From the NCBI RefSeq assembly GCF_024746835.1, contig NZ_CP080531.1, forward strand, positions 1,488,001 through 1,552,000: a stretch of DNA of 64,000 bases, in the 5' to 3' direction. The DNA is from Mesorhizobium sp. AR02 (GTDB lineage: Bacteria; Pseudomonadota; Alphaproteobacteria; Rhizobiales; Rhizobiaceae). Within the stretch, counting starts at the first letter, position 1; each line of letters opens with the position of its first letter. The notes beneath the pieces are model-generated. The model made no database searches. It saw nothing but the letters and a program-made list of their open reading frames with translations, and was not told the origin of the DNA. The position numbers and the translations under genes were made by a program. Positions 26,967-36,461 of the stretch are shown here, piece after piece.

Positions 26967-28340
26967 CTAGTTTGCCTTGAACCTGAGGCGGAACAGGGTG
27001 CCGCCGTCCACACGGCTTTCAATGTCCACGGCGCCGCCATGCTGGCGCATGATTTCGTCGACGATGGCGAGGCCGAGGCCCGAGCCGCCCTTGTCGGCCT
27101 GTGTGGTGAAGAACGGCTCCAGCAGACGCTGCCGATGCGCCTCGGCAATGCCGTCTCCCCTGTCGGCGACCGTGATGCTGGCCGGCTCTTCCACCGCTAT
27201 GTCGACGCAAGTGCCAGGCCCGGTGTGCCGGAGGCCGTTGCGAATGACATTGGCAAGCGCCTCGCCGATAGCCGAAGCGTCCCCGGTCGTCACGCAGGGC
27301 GCTTCAGGACCCTGGTAAGAAAGGTTCCTGCCTTCCGTGATGGCGAGAGGGGCCATGGCGGTGACGACCTCCTTGGCGACGGTTCTGAGATCGACCTTCT
27401 CCTGAGATGGCGCCACAGCGGCAAGCCGCGACAGGTTGAGCAACTGCCTGACGAGGTTCTGCATGCGCACGAGATCGCCGCGCAAGCCGGGATCGGGATG
27501 CGGTACCGCGCTCTGCTCGATCCGGGCCGACAGCAGCGCCAGCGGCGTCAGCAATTGGTGCGCCGTATCGGCGGTGAAGCGGCGCTGGCTGGTGATGGCC
27601 TGCTGCAGCCGGCCCGCGGCGGCGTTAGTGGCTTCGGCCAGGCCGCGCAGTTCCGCCGGCAGGTCGGTCACGCCAATACGCGCGTCGGGATCCGCCGGTC
27701 CGATCGTGCCCGCCTGCTGCGACAGCCGGCGTATCGGCGCAAAGCCGTAGCGAATGATCGCCAGGCTGGCGCCGAACACCGCAAGGCAGATCGGAATTGC
27801 GGCGATGCCAGCATCGCTCAGCAGCCGCCATTCGACGTTGCGCAGCAAGGCGTCCGCCGCCGATGCCTGTTGGCCAACGATGAGCAGGAGCGGCTCATGG
27901 TCCGGCGTCTCCATGGGCTCCGACAGGAAATAGAAGGCATTGTCGGGGCCATCCCTCGCCGTCGTGTCGCTTTCGCCGGGTGCGAGTGCCCGGAAGAGCG
28001 ATGAACCGAAACGATCCTGCAGGGTCTTGGAAGACACTATGACGGGCTGGCCGGCCGCATTGCGCAACGCATAAAACAAGGTCGGCTCTTCCGCCTGGTA
28101 AGGGGCCATGCGCTCGGGAGGCAGCTCCAAAGTCGGGGCCGTTCCCGCCGCAAAATGCAGGACCTGCCTGATTTCCTCGGCCTGCCTTTGCAAGCGCAGC
28201 GACCGCGCCGTCTCATCTACATTGGAAAGCTGGTAACCGATCAGACCGGCGCAGGCCGCCGCAAAGAGCAGGAACAGCAGCGAGAGCTGGAGGCTGAGAC
28301 GGATGCCGATTGAACCGAACAGGCGCTCGCTAAGGCGCAA
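26967..28340 (-). CDS. Two-component sensor histidine kinase
   Basis: 457 residues, TctE/QseC-like. Transmembrane segments at about 11-37 and 174-198 flank a periplasmic sensor of about 135 residues. A HAMP-like linker follows, then the H-box TADTAHQLLTPLALL with phospho-accepting His261. The Gln after His (HQL) is usual in this subfamily. The N-box NVIRNGLRH, G1 DRGDGI and G2 GGSGLGLAI are complete. The start overlaps the response-regulator stop by 11 bases, so the pair is co-translated. The likely target is the secretion locus next door; the signal is unknown. Confidence 0.95.
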   Translation of the reverse strand: MRLSERLFGSIGIRLSLQLSLLFLLFAAACAGLIGYQLSNVDETARSLRLQRQAEEIRQVLHFAAGTAPTLELPPERMAPYQAEEPTLFYALRNAAGQPVIVSSKTLQDRFGSSLFRALAPGESDTTARDGPDNAFYFLSEPMETPDHEPLLLIVGQQASAADALLRNVEWRLLSDAGIAAIPICLAVFGASLAIIRYGFAPIRRLSQQAGTIGPADPDARIGVTDLPAELRGLAEATNAAAGRLQQAITSQRRFTADTAHQLLTPLALLSARIEQSAVPHPDPGLRGDLVRMQNLVRQLLNLSRLAAVAPSQEKVDLRTVAKEVVTAMAPLAITEGRNLSYQGPEAPCVTTGDASAIGEALANVIRNGLRHTGPGTCVDIAVEEPASITVADRGDGIAEAHRQRLLEPFFTTQADKGGSGLGLAIVDEIMRQHGGAVDIESRVDGGTLFRLRFKAN

Positions 28341-29001
28341 AGCAGTACCCGATGCCGCGAACAGTGTGGATCTGATGGTCGGCCCCCAGATTGCTCAACG
28401 CGCTCCGCAGCCGATAGACGCTGGCCTCGATGGCGTTGGGCGAGGCGCCATCCCCGAAGCCGAACAGCTTGGCATCCAGGGCTTCGCGGGTGACGACTTG
28501 CCCCGAGCGGACGACCAGTTGCTCCAGGAGCATGCTTTCCCGGCGGGCGATCACCAGCGGCTTGCCGGCGACCATTGCCGAACGCGTTGCCTTGTCCAGG
28601 ACGATGTTGCCGGCCGTCAGGGTCGAGGCAGCCAACTGTTGCGGGCGACGCAGCAGGGCCGTGACACGCGCAACAAGCTCTGCGGCTTCGAAGGGTTTGC
28701 ACAGATAATCGTCGGCGCCGCGATTGAGGATGCCGACACGGTCATCGGTGCCGGAACGGGCCGTCAGGAACATCACTGGAATTGCCGACTTCGCCTGACG
28801 GACAAAATCCAGGAGTCCTGTCCCGTCGCCGTCGGGCACGTGCCTGTCGAGCACCAGGAGATCATAGCCGGCTGCGCCCAACGCCTGGATGCCGCCGGCA
28901 ATTGTCTCGACGACATCGACCGCATGCCCCGCCCGCTCAAGCGTTCCTTTGACGTGCCGAGCCAGGACAGATTCGTCCTCAAGAACCAGTAATCGCGCCA
29001 C
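28330..29001 (-). CDS. OmpR-family response regulator
   Basis: 223 residues from a GTG start at 29001, supported by GGGAGG nine bases upstream; the frame runs to 29169 but the extra residues match nothing. The receiver domain has acidic pocket EDE (8-10), phospho-acceptor Asp52 (LLVLDRHVPDG), Thr in FLTARSG and Lys in CKPFEA. The C-terminal winged helix holds ARRESMLLEQLV, NAIEASVYRLRSAL and HTVRGIGYCF. It is the probable binder of the 11-bp tandem repeats at 26312 and 26860. Confidence 0.95.
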   Translation of the reverse strand: MARLLVLEDESVLARHVKGTLERAGHAVDVVETIAGGIQALGAAGYDLLVLDRHVPDGDGTGLLDFVRQAKSAIPVMFLTARSGTDDRVGILNRGADDYLCKPFEAAELVARVTALLRRPQQLAASTLTAGNIVLDKATRSAMVAGKPLVIARRESMLLEQLVVRSGQVVTREALDAKLFGFGDGASPNAIEASVYRLRSALSNLGADHQIHTVRGIGYCFAP

Positions 29002-29318
29002 AGCCCAAACCTCCCGTCGGATCGAAGGAACGCCCAAGGGACGATCGTATCGAGCCACCCCATGCCATTGTGCTCGTGCTCCAAGCTCGGGGCTTCTGTA
29101 CCAACTGCCGAAGTCTTCTTCGCCAACTGAAAAGTCGCCAAGCCGAATATTGAGGATGATAAAGCACAATCACAAAGTCAACGACTTGATCGACTGCCTA
29201 CGATGGCTTGGCGACGAAGTCGTGACACAAATAATTGACTGGCCACTCTCATGGGGCAGGCCAAATCCGGCGGCAGGTCCTCATCCCCAATTGATTGACT
29301 GTATTTCAGGAGCACAGG

Positions 29319-29555
29319 GTGACATCCGATAATATATTCGAAATTGCTAATGCGATTAGGGAAGCCATCATCGGGGCGGGTGGTATGAGCTTCGGCGGAA
29401 GGGAAACCGCGATCTGCGAAAGACAGTCGGGCCGAGTGTTCGTTTCCGGGCGGATATTGTTGAAAGGTGTCCGGATCGCGGTCGCGGATGGCGCTTTGGC
29501 GTCCCGCAAAGGCCCCAAATTGAATCCTGATTCCATGCAAAGCGCCGGGAGATAG
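29319..29555 (+). CDS. Small hypothetical protein
   Basis: 78 residues from GTG 29319, chosen because AGGAG lies seven bases upstream; the frame opens at TTG 29295. It reads NIFEIANAIREAIIGAGG and SGRVFVSGRILLKGVRIAVADG. It is not recognised. It lies divergently from the response regulator with 317 bases between, in which I see nothing else. Confidence 0.5.
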   Translation: MTSDNIFEIANAIREAIIGAGGMSFGGRETAICERQSGRVFVSGRILLKGVRIAVADGALASRKGPKLNPDSMQSAGR

Positions 29556-30011
29556 GGTCCTACCATCGACGATTTTGCGATGCGCCGGACTTACTCAACA
29601 ACAATGGCGATTGTGGCCTCCGGTGCGTTCACGGTAATGTCCGCTTTAGGCAGTGGCACGGCTAACTTTAAATGGCCGAGTTAAGGCGCAAAGCCGACCT
29701 TCATCTTCCGCGGCAGCACTCGCCCAATGCGCATGTGGACCCGACATGCACATGTCCAGCAAATGACCGTTTCCCGGACAGTCCGCGCAGGCAACCAAGA
29801 TAATGGCATTCTCGGGTGTTTGGTGTACGGAAACTGCGCGTGCATTTCTATTGTGTAGATAACGCTTCACTAGCAGTACCTGCCCCTCTCCAACGGTGCG
29901 GACAATGTCTGTTTTAGAGCAACCTACTTGTCAGAATTATCTGAAAGGACTCAGTCAGTTTCGCAGTGCGTATCTTGCTGTCCTTCACAAAAGATCAACG
30001 CTCCATCCCGT
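29556..30011. other. Intergenic, at most a weak small frame
   Basis: A minus-strand frame from GTG 29870 to 29646 would give 74 residues with several Cys and His, but it has no ribosome site and no recognisable motif, so it is not called. This is the left edge of the integrase island. Confidence 0.4.
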
Positions 30012-31037
30012 CTATGGTCGGCTCTGGACAGTATCCAGCCTTCGGATTCGGTCCTTGATTGCTGCGGACCGACCAACGTAGCGGCGGATGATGCGCGATA
30101 CGTTGTCCTCCTCCCATGCCATTATCTCTGCGATTTCACGCTCCGTCAGGCCGTTGATATAGAACTTCGTCGCGGCAGTGCCACGCAGGTCGTGAAAGTG
30201 CAAATCGCAACCCTCAGGCCATGCGTCCTTCTTGGCCTTGACGAAGGAACTGCCAAGCCCGTCCTTGTTCCAGGGGCGCCCTTTGCTCGAGGTCAGGATC
30301 ACGGTCGAAACGCGCGGAATGCGCGCCAGCAGGTCTCTTAGTTCCTGATAGAGGGGGATGATCGCCTCTCGACGATGACTACTCTTGCCCGTAGTAACGA
30401 CAATTGCGTCCTCTCCAACATGCGACCAGGACAACCTTACAAGATCGCCTGCACGTAGGCCGGTGCATGCTGCAAGCTCAATGGCGTGCTGCACTTCGAT
30501 GGAGGCGTGCATCTTAACTCGAGCGATGTCTTGTATCGTCCATATGATCTCTGAACGAGAAACGCTGTAGAGATGTTTGATCCCTTCGCAAGGGTTCGAA
30601 GCAATCCTGCCGAGCGGATCAACCGCGTAGGAGAGCAAACGGGAGAGAACCTGCATGCCGTAGTCGGCAGATCTGGGTTTCTCGGCGAACGTCGCACGCC
30701 ATCTGCGTATTACCGGTCTAATCTTCTCAGGTCGGTCGAACTGGGCGATGCGCAATTCCCCAAAGTGATCGGCGATCCGATCAAGCCAAGGACCCCAATT
30801 GCGCCGTGTCGAGTCGGCAAGCTTCCTGTATTCGGCGCTAGCCTTATACAGCGCTACGAGAGCACGGAAGCGGCCACTGTCAGTAGATTGTCGGCCGGCA
30901 ACCGCCTCGTTATACGAGGCTAAAAACTCCGGCGACCCTGGCGTACCCTTGAGTCTCGGACCGCCGCGCCAAGCGTACCAATAGACTCGGCCTTTAGCCC
31001 TAACCCTATGAAGCCCCTTTAGCTCAAGCGTGACCAT
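30012..31037 (-). CDS. Tyrosine site-specific integrase
   Basis: 341 residues from ATG 31037, which lies 11 bases inside the upstream AlpA-like gene. The N-terminal half is a SAM-like DNA-binding region (LYKASAEYRKLADSTRRNW). Catalytic residues are Arg in CTGLRAGDLV, His-x-x-Arg in FHDLRGTAATKF and the nucleophile Tyr in RIIRRYVGRS. It is probably the integrase of the island extending to the right. No tRNA lies beside it in the window, so the attachment site is unknown. Confidence 0.93.
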   Translation of the reverse strand: MVTLELKGLHRVRAKGRVYWYAWRGGPRLKGTPGSPEFLASYNEAVAGRQSTDSGRFRALVALYKASAEYRKLADSTRRNWGPWLDRIADHFGELRIAQFDRPEKIRPVIRRWRATFAEKPRSADYGMQVLSRLLSYAVDPLGRIASNPCEGIKHLYSVSRSEIIWTIQDIARVKMHASIEVQHAIELAACTGLRAGDLVRLSWSHVGEDAIVVTTGKSSHRREAIIPLYQELRDLLARIPRVSTVILTSSKGRPWNKDGLGSSFVKAKKDAWPEGCDLHFHDLRGTAATKFYINGLTEREIAEIMAWEEDNVSRIIRRYVGRSAAIKDRIRRLDTVQSRP

Positions 31038-31323
31038 GCTTGGCCTCAAACGCTGTCAATTCGGCGTCAAGATCATTCGCTGATGCGGAGATTAACGGAC
31101 CGCCCGACATCTCGATGCCCAACTGCAGATCTAAGACATGGTCAAGCGCCCTCCGGTCCCACACCTTTCGACCGAGGAGAACTACCGGTCTCGGCATTTT
31201 CCCGATCCGTACCAGCTTGTCGAAGTGCGTGGGGCTAACCCCAACATAGGATGCGGCTTCCTTGCGGTCGTATCCCCGTCGGAAATCAGGCGAGAGAGGA
31301 TGAATAAGGCGTACAGCGAACAT
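31024..31323 (-). CDS. AlpA-like helix-turn-helix (excisionase-type) protein
   Basis: 99 residues from ATG 31323, with AAGGAGAAGG upstream. The winged-helix MerR/AlpA-type motif is YDRKEAASYVGVSPTHFDKLVRIGKMPRPV followed by LGRKVWDRRALDHVL (positions about 20-65). In rhizobial islands such a protein typically precedes the integrase, as here, and controls excision or integrase expression. The overlap with the integrase supports one transcript. Confidence 0.85.
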   Translation of the reverse strand: MFAVRLIHPLSPDFRRGYDRKEAASYVGVSPTHFDKLVRIGKMPRPVVLLGRKVWDRRALDHVLDLQLGIEMSGGPLISASANDLDAELTAFEAKHGHA

Positions 31324-31641
31324 TGGTTGAACCTTCTCCTTCAACACTTGATGCGAAGCCTGCCGCTTGTAAAAAAGCCCGGCGCGCCCAAGGCAGGAGG
31401 ACGGCCGGGCTCGACACAGAGTGTTTCATCGGCCGATCGAGACCGGCCGACAACAGTGAGTATTATAGCAATCGGTCGTCGGGCTATCGTTGGGTGCGAC
31501 AGCCTGTCGCAACATTCTCCAGCTTGCCGCGAAGTGGACCTGCGGTTTCGCAACATCCATCTTGCTTGCCCGCGTCTTCAATCCGCCGAGGCATGTAAAG
31601 GCCGCCGTTCAGCATAACGATTCTGCGGCGTCCGTATCGAC
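31324..31641. other. Intergenic, no gene seen
   Basis: 318 bases upstream of the AlpA-like gene and downstream of the coiled-coil gene. Short frames exist on both strands but have no ribosome site or family resemblance. Confidence 0.4.
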
Positions 31642-32376
31642 CTATCGGGCGTCACGCGTGCGCGCTTTTTCCTCCTTCTCCGCCCGGATGAGGTCTTTGA
31701 GCATGGCCTCGTACCTTTCCTCAACATTCGACCGTTTAGCATGAAGTTCGGCGGCTCGGGCATCCAGCTTAGCCCGGCTTGCGGCCTCTAGCTTCTCCCG
31801 CTGGGGTGGCGTCCAAGTCTCGCGTTCTACAATGAATTCTTCCCAAGCCTGGTCTAACTCTTGGTCCATTTTTTGGAGCGCCAAACGTTCGTCGGCAACT
31901 GCCTTTCGAGCCGGTGCAGCAAAAGCATCCCACTCAGCCTGACAGCTCGTGCCGCCATCCTCAAGCCAATCTCGAGCTTTCGCCGCGCGTTCAGGGGCGC
32001 TCTTGGCCCGCTCAACTCGCTTAATTGCAAGATCCTCACGGGTCGGAACATTAGGATCAGGACCATCAAACTCAAAATTGTGATCTTCCCATTCGTCTCC
32101 CGCATAAAATTGATCGCGAACCCCCAGAACGGACTCAGCAACATCTGGATACTCCTGGGCTGCCCATGTCAATATCTGTCGACATGGAACAGTGAGATCG
32201 CCGATATTGAATTCAAATCCCGCATCCATTGGGAATTTTATAGTTACACTGCGATGATACCCAACATTTCTGTGCTCTCTTTCATATTTTTTCTGCGCTC
32301 TATCCATCCTTTTGTACCAATTTTCGAGCTGCTGCGGCTCAAGATCGGTTAGAGACTTCCCGTATACAGCTTTCAA
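31642..32376 (-). CDS. Hypothetical coiled-coil protein in island
   Basis: 244 residues starting at TTG 32376, with GGAG eight bases upstream. The first 110 residues are mixed; from about 125 on the protein is highly charged and probably a long coiled coil (KMDQELDQAWEEFIVERE, AASRAKLDARAAELHAKR). No signal peptide or enzyme motif. I do not recognise the family. Confidence 0.7.
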   Translation of the reverse strand: MKAVYGKSLTDLEPQQLENWYKRMDRAQKKYEREHRNVGYHRSVTIKFPMDAGFEFNIGDLTVPCRQILTWAAQEYPDVAESVLGVRDQFYAGDEWEDHNFEFDGPDPNVPTREDLAIKRVERAKSAPERAAKARDWLEDGGTSCQAEWDAFAAPARKAVADERLALQKMDQELDQAWEEFIVERETWTPPQREKLEAASRAKLDARAAELHAKRSNVEERYEAMLKDLIRAEKEEKARTRDAR

Positions 32377-32971
32377 TTTTTCTACTCCAATAGATTAATT
32401 GCTCACATGGCCGTTTACTATTCTATCGCAAATGGCTTATCCCCTTATAGCAATTTCTTCTTGGGTTGCTGCGACGGGCTCAATTTTTTTGTCAAAATCA
32501 TTGGGCAGGTTCTGAGGCTAGCAACGGAACACGTCTGATCATGATTGAGATTGCCGAGGCGAAGCAGTAGCCACCTGGCCTTGGCGCGCTTCGCCCGTCT
32601 CGCGACATCGAGGCAACGGCGAGGAAGCAGGGGCGCAATTCGCGCCGAGGCGCCGGCACGACCTGCCCGCCCAAAACCTTGCAGTCGAAACTGGTTGGCC
32701 GAGCCCGAACCGAGCGTGTCGCTCTCTTCAGTGTGGGTCAGGATCCATGCCGGCAGGGTTTGCTTGGTGCTTGTGGTTACTAAGACGGACCGCGACTGCT
32801 CGCATGACATCTGTAATGCGGAATCGCGAGCGTTATCCGGTAACTCTTCGGCATCGTGCCGCCGGCGCGTGGATTGCCGCAGGGGTGATGTAAGCGTTTC
32901 CTATGTGTCTGTTTATTAAAAAGTAGTAGATAAAATAGGGAACGCTTACACCAAACAACCATAGGAAGCGC
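32377..32971. other. Long intergenic region with inverted motifs at its right end
   Basis: About 600 bases with no supported gene. Its only structure is a cluster of three GTAAGCG-type motifs at 32890-32975, partly overlapping the stop of the gene to the right. Confidence 0.5.
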
Positions 32972-32975
32972 TTAC
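32890..32975. repeat. Three copies of a 15-bp motif, one direct and two inverted
   Basis: GTAAGCGTTTCCTAT at 32890-32904 is followed by inverted copies ATAGGGAACGCTTAC (32935-32949) and ATAGGAAGCGCTTAC (32961-32975). They differ at one or two positions. An operator cluster or a replication/transfer signal is possible; no cognate protein is identified. Confidence 0.6.
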
Positions 32976-34021
32976 AAGGACGCTCCCGGCTTGCAACTCT
33001 CCTCCGGACAAAAGGAGCTATGGTCACTCAACGAAGGCCGCCTTGACTTGAGTTTCTGTCGCGCGCGAAATGCCGCCACGTTCCTTCGGTTGCGTTCCTG
33101 ATCTGCGTTGACCACCGGAGACGACGAGCCCGTGTTCAGTATTACCGCGTCGACAGTGCCCGCGGCCACGACCATGCATTTTTGAACGAGTGGACAGGAC
33201 GCACAAGGATCGGAGTTGCGGTCGATACTCTCCTGGACGCCGAAACAGCTCAAAGAGAAATCCTCGTCGTCGAGCGGCTCTCTAGGCGCGGGCGTCCAAC
33301 GAGCCCTCAAGTAGTCGTTCCTGACGCTGTCACGAACCTCGGTCCGGCAGTCGGAGGGCACCAACTCCATTGCGTCACGCACACATAGATGCCGCCTCGC
33401 CACGACCATCTCGCCAATCCAGTCGACCCAAGATTTTGAGCTCACGTTTAGCTCTGCGGCCATGATCTCCCGAAACTCGTGCTGCGCCGCCAGACCACGA
33501 TCATGTTCTAGCCGATACTGAGGCAGCTCATTCAGCCTATGCATGTAGGTGGGTAGGTGATTTTCAACAAAAGAATGAAAAGTCGCCCACCATGCCTCGT
33601 TGTTGTTCTCGGATGCATGAACTTGGTTGGGCAGCATCGACCATCGCCGCTTCCGCCCCGCCGCGAAGTCAAAGGCAAAGGCGAGTTGTAGATCGTAAGG
33701 GATGGGAAACTCGTCAGCCCGTTGCCTAGCAGCCCAGAGCTGTGTGAACCAGCGAGCACGCTGTTTGGGAATCCCAGACTTAATGCCCCTTACTTTCTGG
33801 GCAAGGTCCCTTTCGATGTGCTGTCGAACGTATCCACGCAAAGCCCTCACATACATATCGCCAAACAACATGGTTGCCTCTAGCGGTGACAGGAAGCGGT
33901 AGTTGAACCACTTCGTTGTCATCAGTTTCGCCTCTTTGCCCAGATAATCAGGATGGATCAGGGTCCGCGCAACAATGAGATCGTTAAAGCGCTTTTGGGC
34001 TTTTTCTTTATTTTCAGGCAT
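32972..34021 (-). CDS. Hypothetical protein with C-terminal four-cysteine motif
   Basis: 349 residues from ATG 34021, with GGGAG upstream. The N-terminal 200 residues are helical with no known motif. Near residue 275-295 the pattern C-F-G, then C-x2-C-x5-C (LSCFGV, PCASCPLVQKC) matches a metal or Fe-S-like cluster seen in various mobile-element proteins. The last 50 residues are basic. Role unknown; the gene lies in the integrase island. Confidence 0.7.
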   Translation of the reverse strand: MPENKEKAQKRFNDLIVARTLIHPDYLGKEAKLMTTKWFNYRFLSPLEATMLFGDMYVRALRGYVRQHIERDLAQKVRGIKSGIPKQRARWFTQLWAARQRADEFPIPYDLQLAFAFDFAAGRKRRWSMLPNQVHASENNNEAWWATFHSFVENHLPTYMHRLNELPQYRLEHDRGLAAQHEFREIMAAELNVSSKSWVDWIGEMVVARRHLCVRDAMELVPSDCRTEVRDSVRNDYLRARWTPAPREPLDDEDFSLSCFGVQESIDRNSDPCASCPLVQKCMVVAAGTVDAVILNTGSSSPVVNADQERNRRNVAAFRARQKLKSRRPSLSDHSSFCPEESCKPGASL

Positions 34022-34191
34022 GGCATCTCCCTCGGGCGGCAGCCCGTCAAATGTTGGTGGTCATGGCCAGGACAGAGTTTTCTCGGAGCTGGACGTGCCG
34101 ATTTGAGCGGCGCGCGCAGGCCGTTATAGCAAGAAGCTCGCGGGTTGTTCGTCAGCCTATGAAATCACGGGGGCGATGGGATCAAGTCAGG

Positions 34192-34686
34192 ATGCCGAAG
34201 CTACAGAAGCGGGACAGAGACTATTTCGAGCGCAGGTTGCGCGACGAATTCCCTACGATTTATGCAGGCCTCAAAGCTGGCAAGTACAAGACCGTCAACG
34301 AGGCGGCGAAGGTGGCTGGGCTTGTGAAGCCAGCGCGCCCACTGAATACCCTTAAGAGTGTCTGGACAAAGGCAAGCCCGACGGAACGGCGCGAGTTTCT
34401 TGCCTGGGTTAGCAGCCGGACCGCGCCCGCCAGAAAAACCTCACCCAAGATCCCCTCGAAGGCGGTGGTGAACGCCGACTTCTACGTCATGGAATGGGTA
34501 AAGGCACGCGTCGTAGAGATCATGGGTGAACGCAGCATCAACGAAACCCGCGTGATGCAGGAGCTCGGTTTTTCATCTTTGGACGCGTCCTTGTGGAGGG
34601 CGATGCGTCGCTCGCCACCATCACGAATAAGGCCCGACTTGGCGAACGCGCTTCGAGCGTGGCTCCATGACCATCGGCATATCTAA
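34192..34686 (+). CDS. Hypothetical basic, HTH-like protein
   Basis: 164 residues from ATG 34192 (frame open to 34051, ATG 34159 also possible). Basic, with repeated helical stretches (RDYFERRLRDEFPTIYAGL, YKTVNEAAKVAGLVKPARP, INETRVMQELGFSSLDASLW) that look like DNA-binding helices. Two palindromes lie directly after the stop. No firm family. Confidence 0.6.
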   Translation: MPKLQKRDRDYFERRLRDEFPTIYAGLKAGKYKTVNEAAKVAGLVKPARPLNTLKSVWTKASPTERREFLAWVSSRTAPARKTSPKIPSKAVVNADFYVMEWVKARVVEIMGERSINETRVMQELGFSSLDASLWRAMRRSPPSRIRPDLANALRAWLHDHRHI

Positions 34687-34695
34687 GTTGGTTTG

Positions 34696-34729
34696 GTAGA
34701 GCACTCTACGTTTTGGTAGAGCGCTCTAC
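34696..34729. promoter_or_regulatory. Two tandem 14-bp palindromes
   Basis: GTAGAGCACTCTAC (34696-34709) and GTAGAGCGCTCTAC (34716-34729) are spaced 20 bases apart, each in the same TTTTGG...CGNTT context. Near-perfect palindromes with an AGCGCT core recall LacI/GalR-type operators, though no such regulator is visible. They could also end the transcript of the preceding gene. Confidence 0.6.
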
Positions 34730-35683
34730 GGTTTGTGTCTGCCGCCAGGAGAGGCGCTCCGCGGAAATCCTGGCTTAAGTGAGCACTGGCGCAACGCTGA
34801 AAATTCCCAGAAAGGCTTTGATCATGCATTCCTGGCCGAGATTTCGAAGAACGACGAGAACGTGCTGATCGAGGTCCGATTGCGGCGATCAACGGCCCTC
34901 CCCGGGGTCACCCAAACAGCCTTTCGAAGGGTTACATCTGCGCTAAGCGACGCCAAACAAATACCTATTTCACCTTTGCGTACAAAGGCCAGGGACGCTG
35001 ACATGTCTTCGACTTTACCAGGTCAGCCCATGAGGGTTCGCAAGCTATTCCACTCGCTATGTCGGGGTTTGCCATCCGTTTTATGGAAGACCTGTGGCAA
35101 TATAGAGCGGCCAAAAATGTGTCACTCCGCAGTGGTTTACGTTGCAGTCATTTTTTATTTCGAGCGACGGTTTTGCAACTTAGTGGAAACTTAGGGTAAA
35201 CCAGTTGTCATGTTGAGGATGATGACTTTACAGGATTGGCGTGGGTTAGGTTGCATAGCCGTCAACCAGATTTGGCCGGAAGTAGACAATGCCTGTGTGC
35301 AATCCGCCCAGTGGTTGACGGTGTAGCCGTGAGATTGGATCTGAGACCAAGTCATCAGGTCGGCCACAAGCGTTGAAGCTCGAGTGCATCCCATTAGGAG
35401 AGGCGCTTCCAGATTTCCGGAGCTCTGTGGCGCCAGAAGGCATCCGGGTCAGAGTCGATGGGGAAACCTAGGACTTCGCTTTTGGGGCGTTTTACCCATC
35501 TAAAAACGACGATTGGTTCCCCAACTATGCTGATTCGTCCAGCAGCAGTTCGGGCTGCGGCCAACCTTCGCAACACAGCTTGCTACGAAAGGTCTCATCG
35601 AGCTGTCGGCTGCAGGAAATGATGGGCCGCCAGTGAGAGGCCCATCGACGGCGCGCGTGAGTGGGAGTCAGGGTTTAGTTGAA
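34730..35683. other. About 950 bases without a supported gene
   Basis: Several frames of 60-150 codons exist (for example 34733-35194 plus and 35394-35576 minus) but none has both a usable start and a family resemblance. The second reads like the tail of a protein (FRWVKRPKSEVLGF) and may be a gene remnant. Confidence 0.4.
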
Positions 35684-36409
35684 CTACATCCGTTGCTTCC
35701 GCCTGGGCCTAATGCGGGGTCCGCCGTCGTTTTGCAGGTCGATCGCAAACTCTTTCATGCGTGAGACAAGACTAAGCAGACTGTTGTGGCCATACGTCCG
35801 CGGATCGAAATCGGGTCTCAGTCTAAGCAGCGTCTGCTCGACGTGCGTGAGTTGTGCCCACCCCTCTTGGCTTTGTGCATGTACCAGCGCACGTCGGAGC
35901 AGACCATATGCGGTGGCGTCAGGCTTCGAGACGTTGGTGTGAGCTACCGGCATCGTCACAGCACTCTCCGGTAGAAGACTCTCGAGATAGACGAAGCGTC
36001 TACACGCCAGTCTTAGACGCTCGGGGGTATCAGACCTTCCGAACCCGTACAGTGGCACGCCCTTCTCTCGGATCCGAAACGCGAGCGGGCAAAAGTCACT
36101 ATCACCTGAAACCAGGCAGATCGCATCCAATCCACCGTCATTTAATAAATCCATTGCGTCCACTGTAAGGGCAATGTCGGCAGAGTTCTTGCCTCTGCCG
36201 ACACTGAAGTGTTGCCGTGGAACGACCGCATGTCGCGCGAATGCCGATGCCCAGGCAGCAGACCATAGTCCGGTGAAGTCGCCGTAACCTCGCCTTACCC
36301 TCGCATAACCTATAGCCGCAACTTCTTCAAAGAGCCGGTCTGCAAAGCGTGCAGGAACGTTCTCGGCATCAATGAGGATCGCAAGGTTGTGAACTTGGCT
36401 AACACTCAT
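35684..36409 (-). CDS. NYN-domain (PIN-like) ribonuclease with LOTUS-like tail
   Basis: 241 residues. The NYN domain fills residues 8-150 with the acidic active-site positions LAILIDAENVPARF, a GKNSADIALTVDAMDLL stretch and CLVSGDSDFCPLAFRIRE. The C-terminal 80 residues (AYGLLRRALVHAQSQEGWAQLTHV, then YGHNSLLSLVSRM) fit an OST-HTH/LOTUS RNA-binding domain. Such proteins cut or bind RNA. It lies beside an XRE-like regulator and a large helicase-nuclease, which suggests a defence or RNA-quality role; that part is inference. Confidence 0.9.
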   Translation of the reverse strand: MSVSQVHNLAILIDAENVPARFADRLFEEVAAIGYARVRRGYGDFTGLWSAAWASAFARHAVVPRQHFSVGRGKNSADIALTVDAMDLLNDGGLDAICLVSGDSDFCPLAFRIREKGVPLYGFGRSDTPERLRLACRRFVYLESLLPESAVTMPVAHTNVSKPDATAYGLLRRALVHAQSQEGWAQLTHVEQTLLRLRPDFDPRTYGHNSLLSLVSRMKEFAIDLQNDGGPRIRPRRKQRM

Positions 36410-36461
36410 AAAATAAGCTTGTTGGTCGGGTGGATATCGGCGACGTTCGAGAACATGCGGT

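Noticed and set aside
34733..35194. 153-codon plus-strand frame after the palindromes
   Set aside because: GTG start without a ribosome site, mixed composition and no motif; could be remnant DNA.
35394..35576. 60-codon minus-strand frame with a protein-like tail
   Set aside because: No ATG, no ribosome site and no recognised family; possibly the end of a lost gene.
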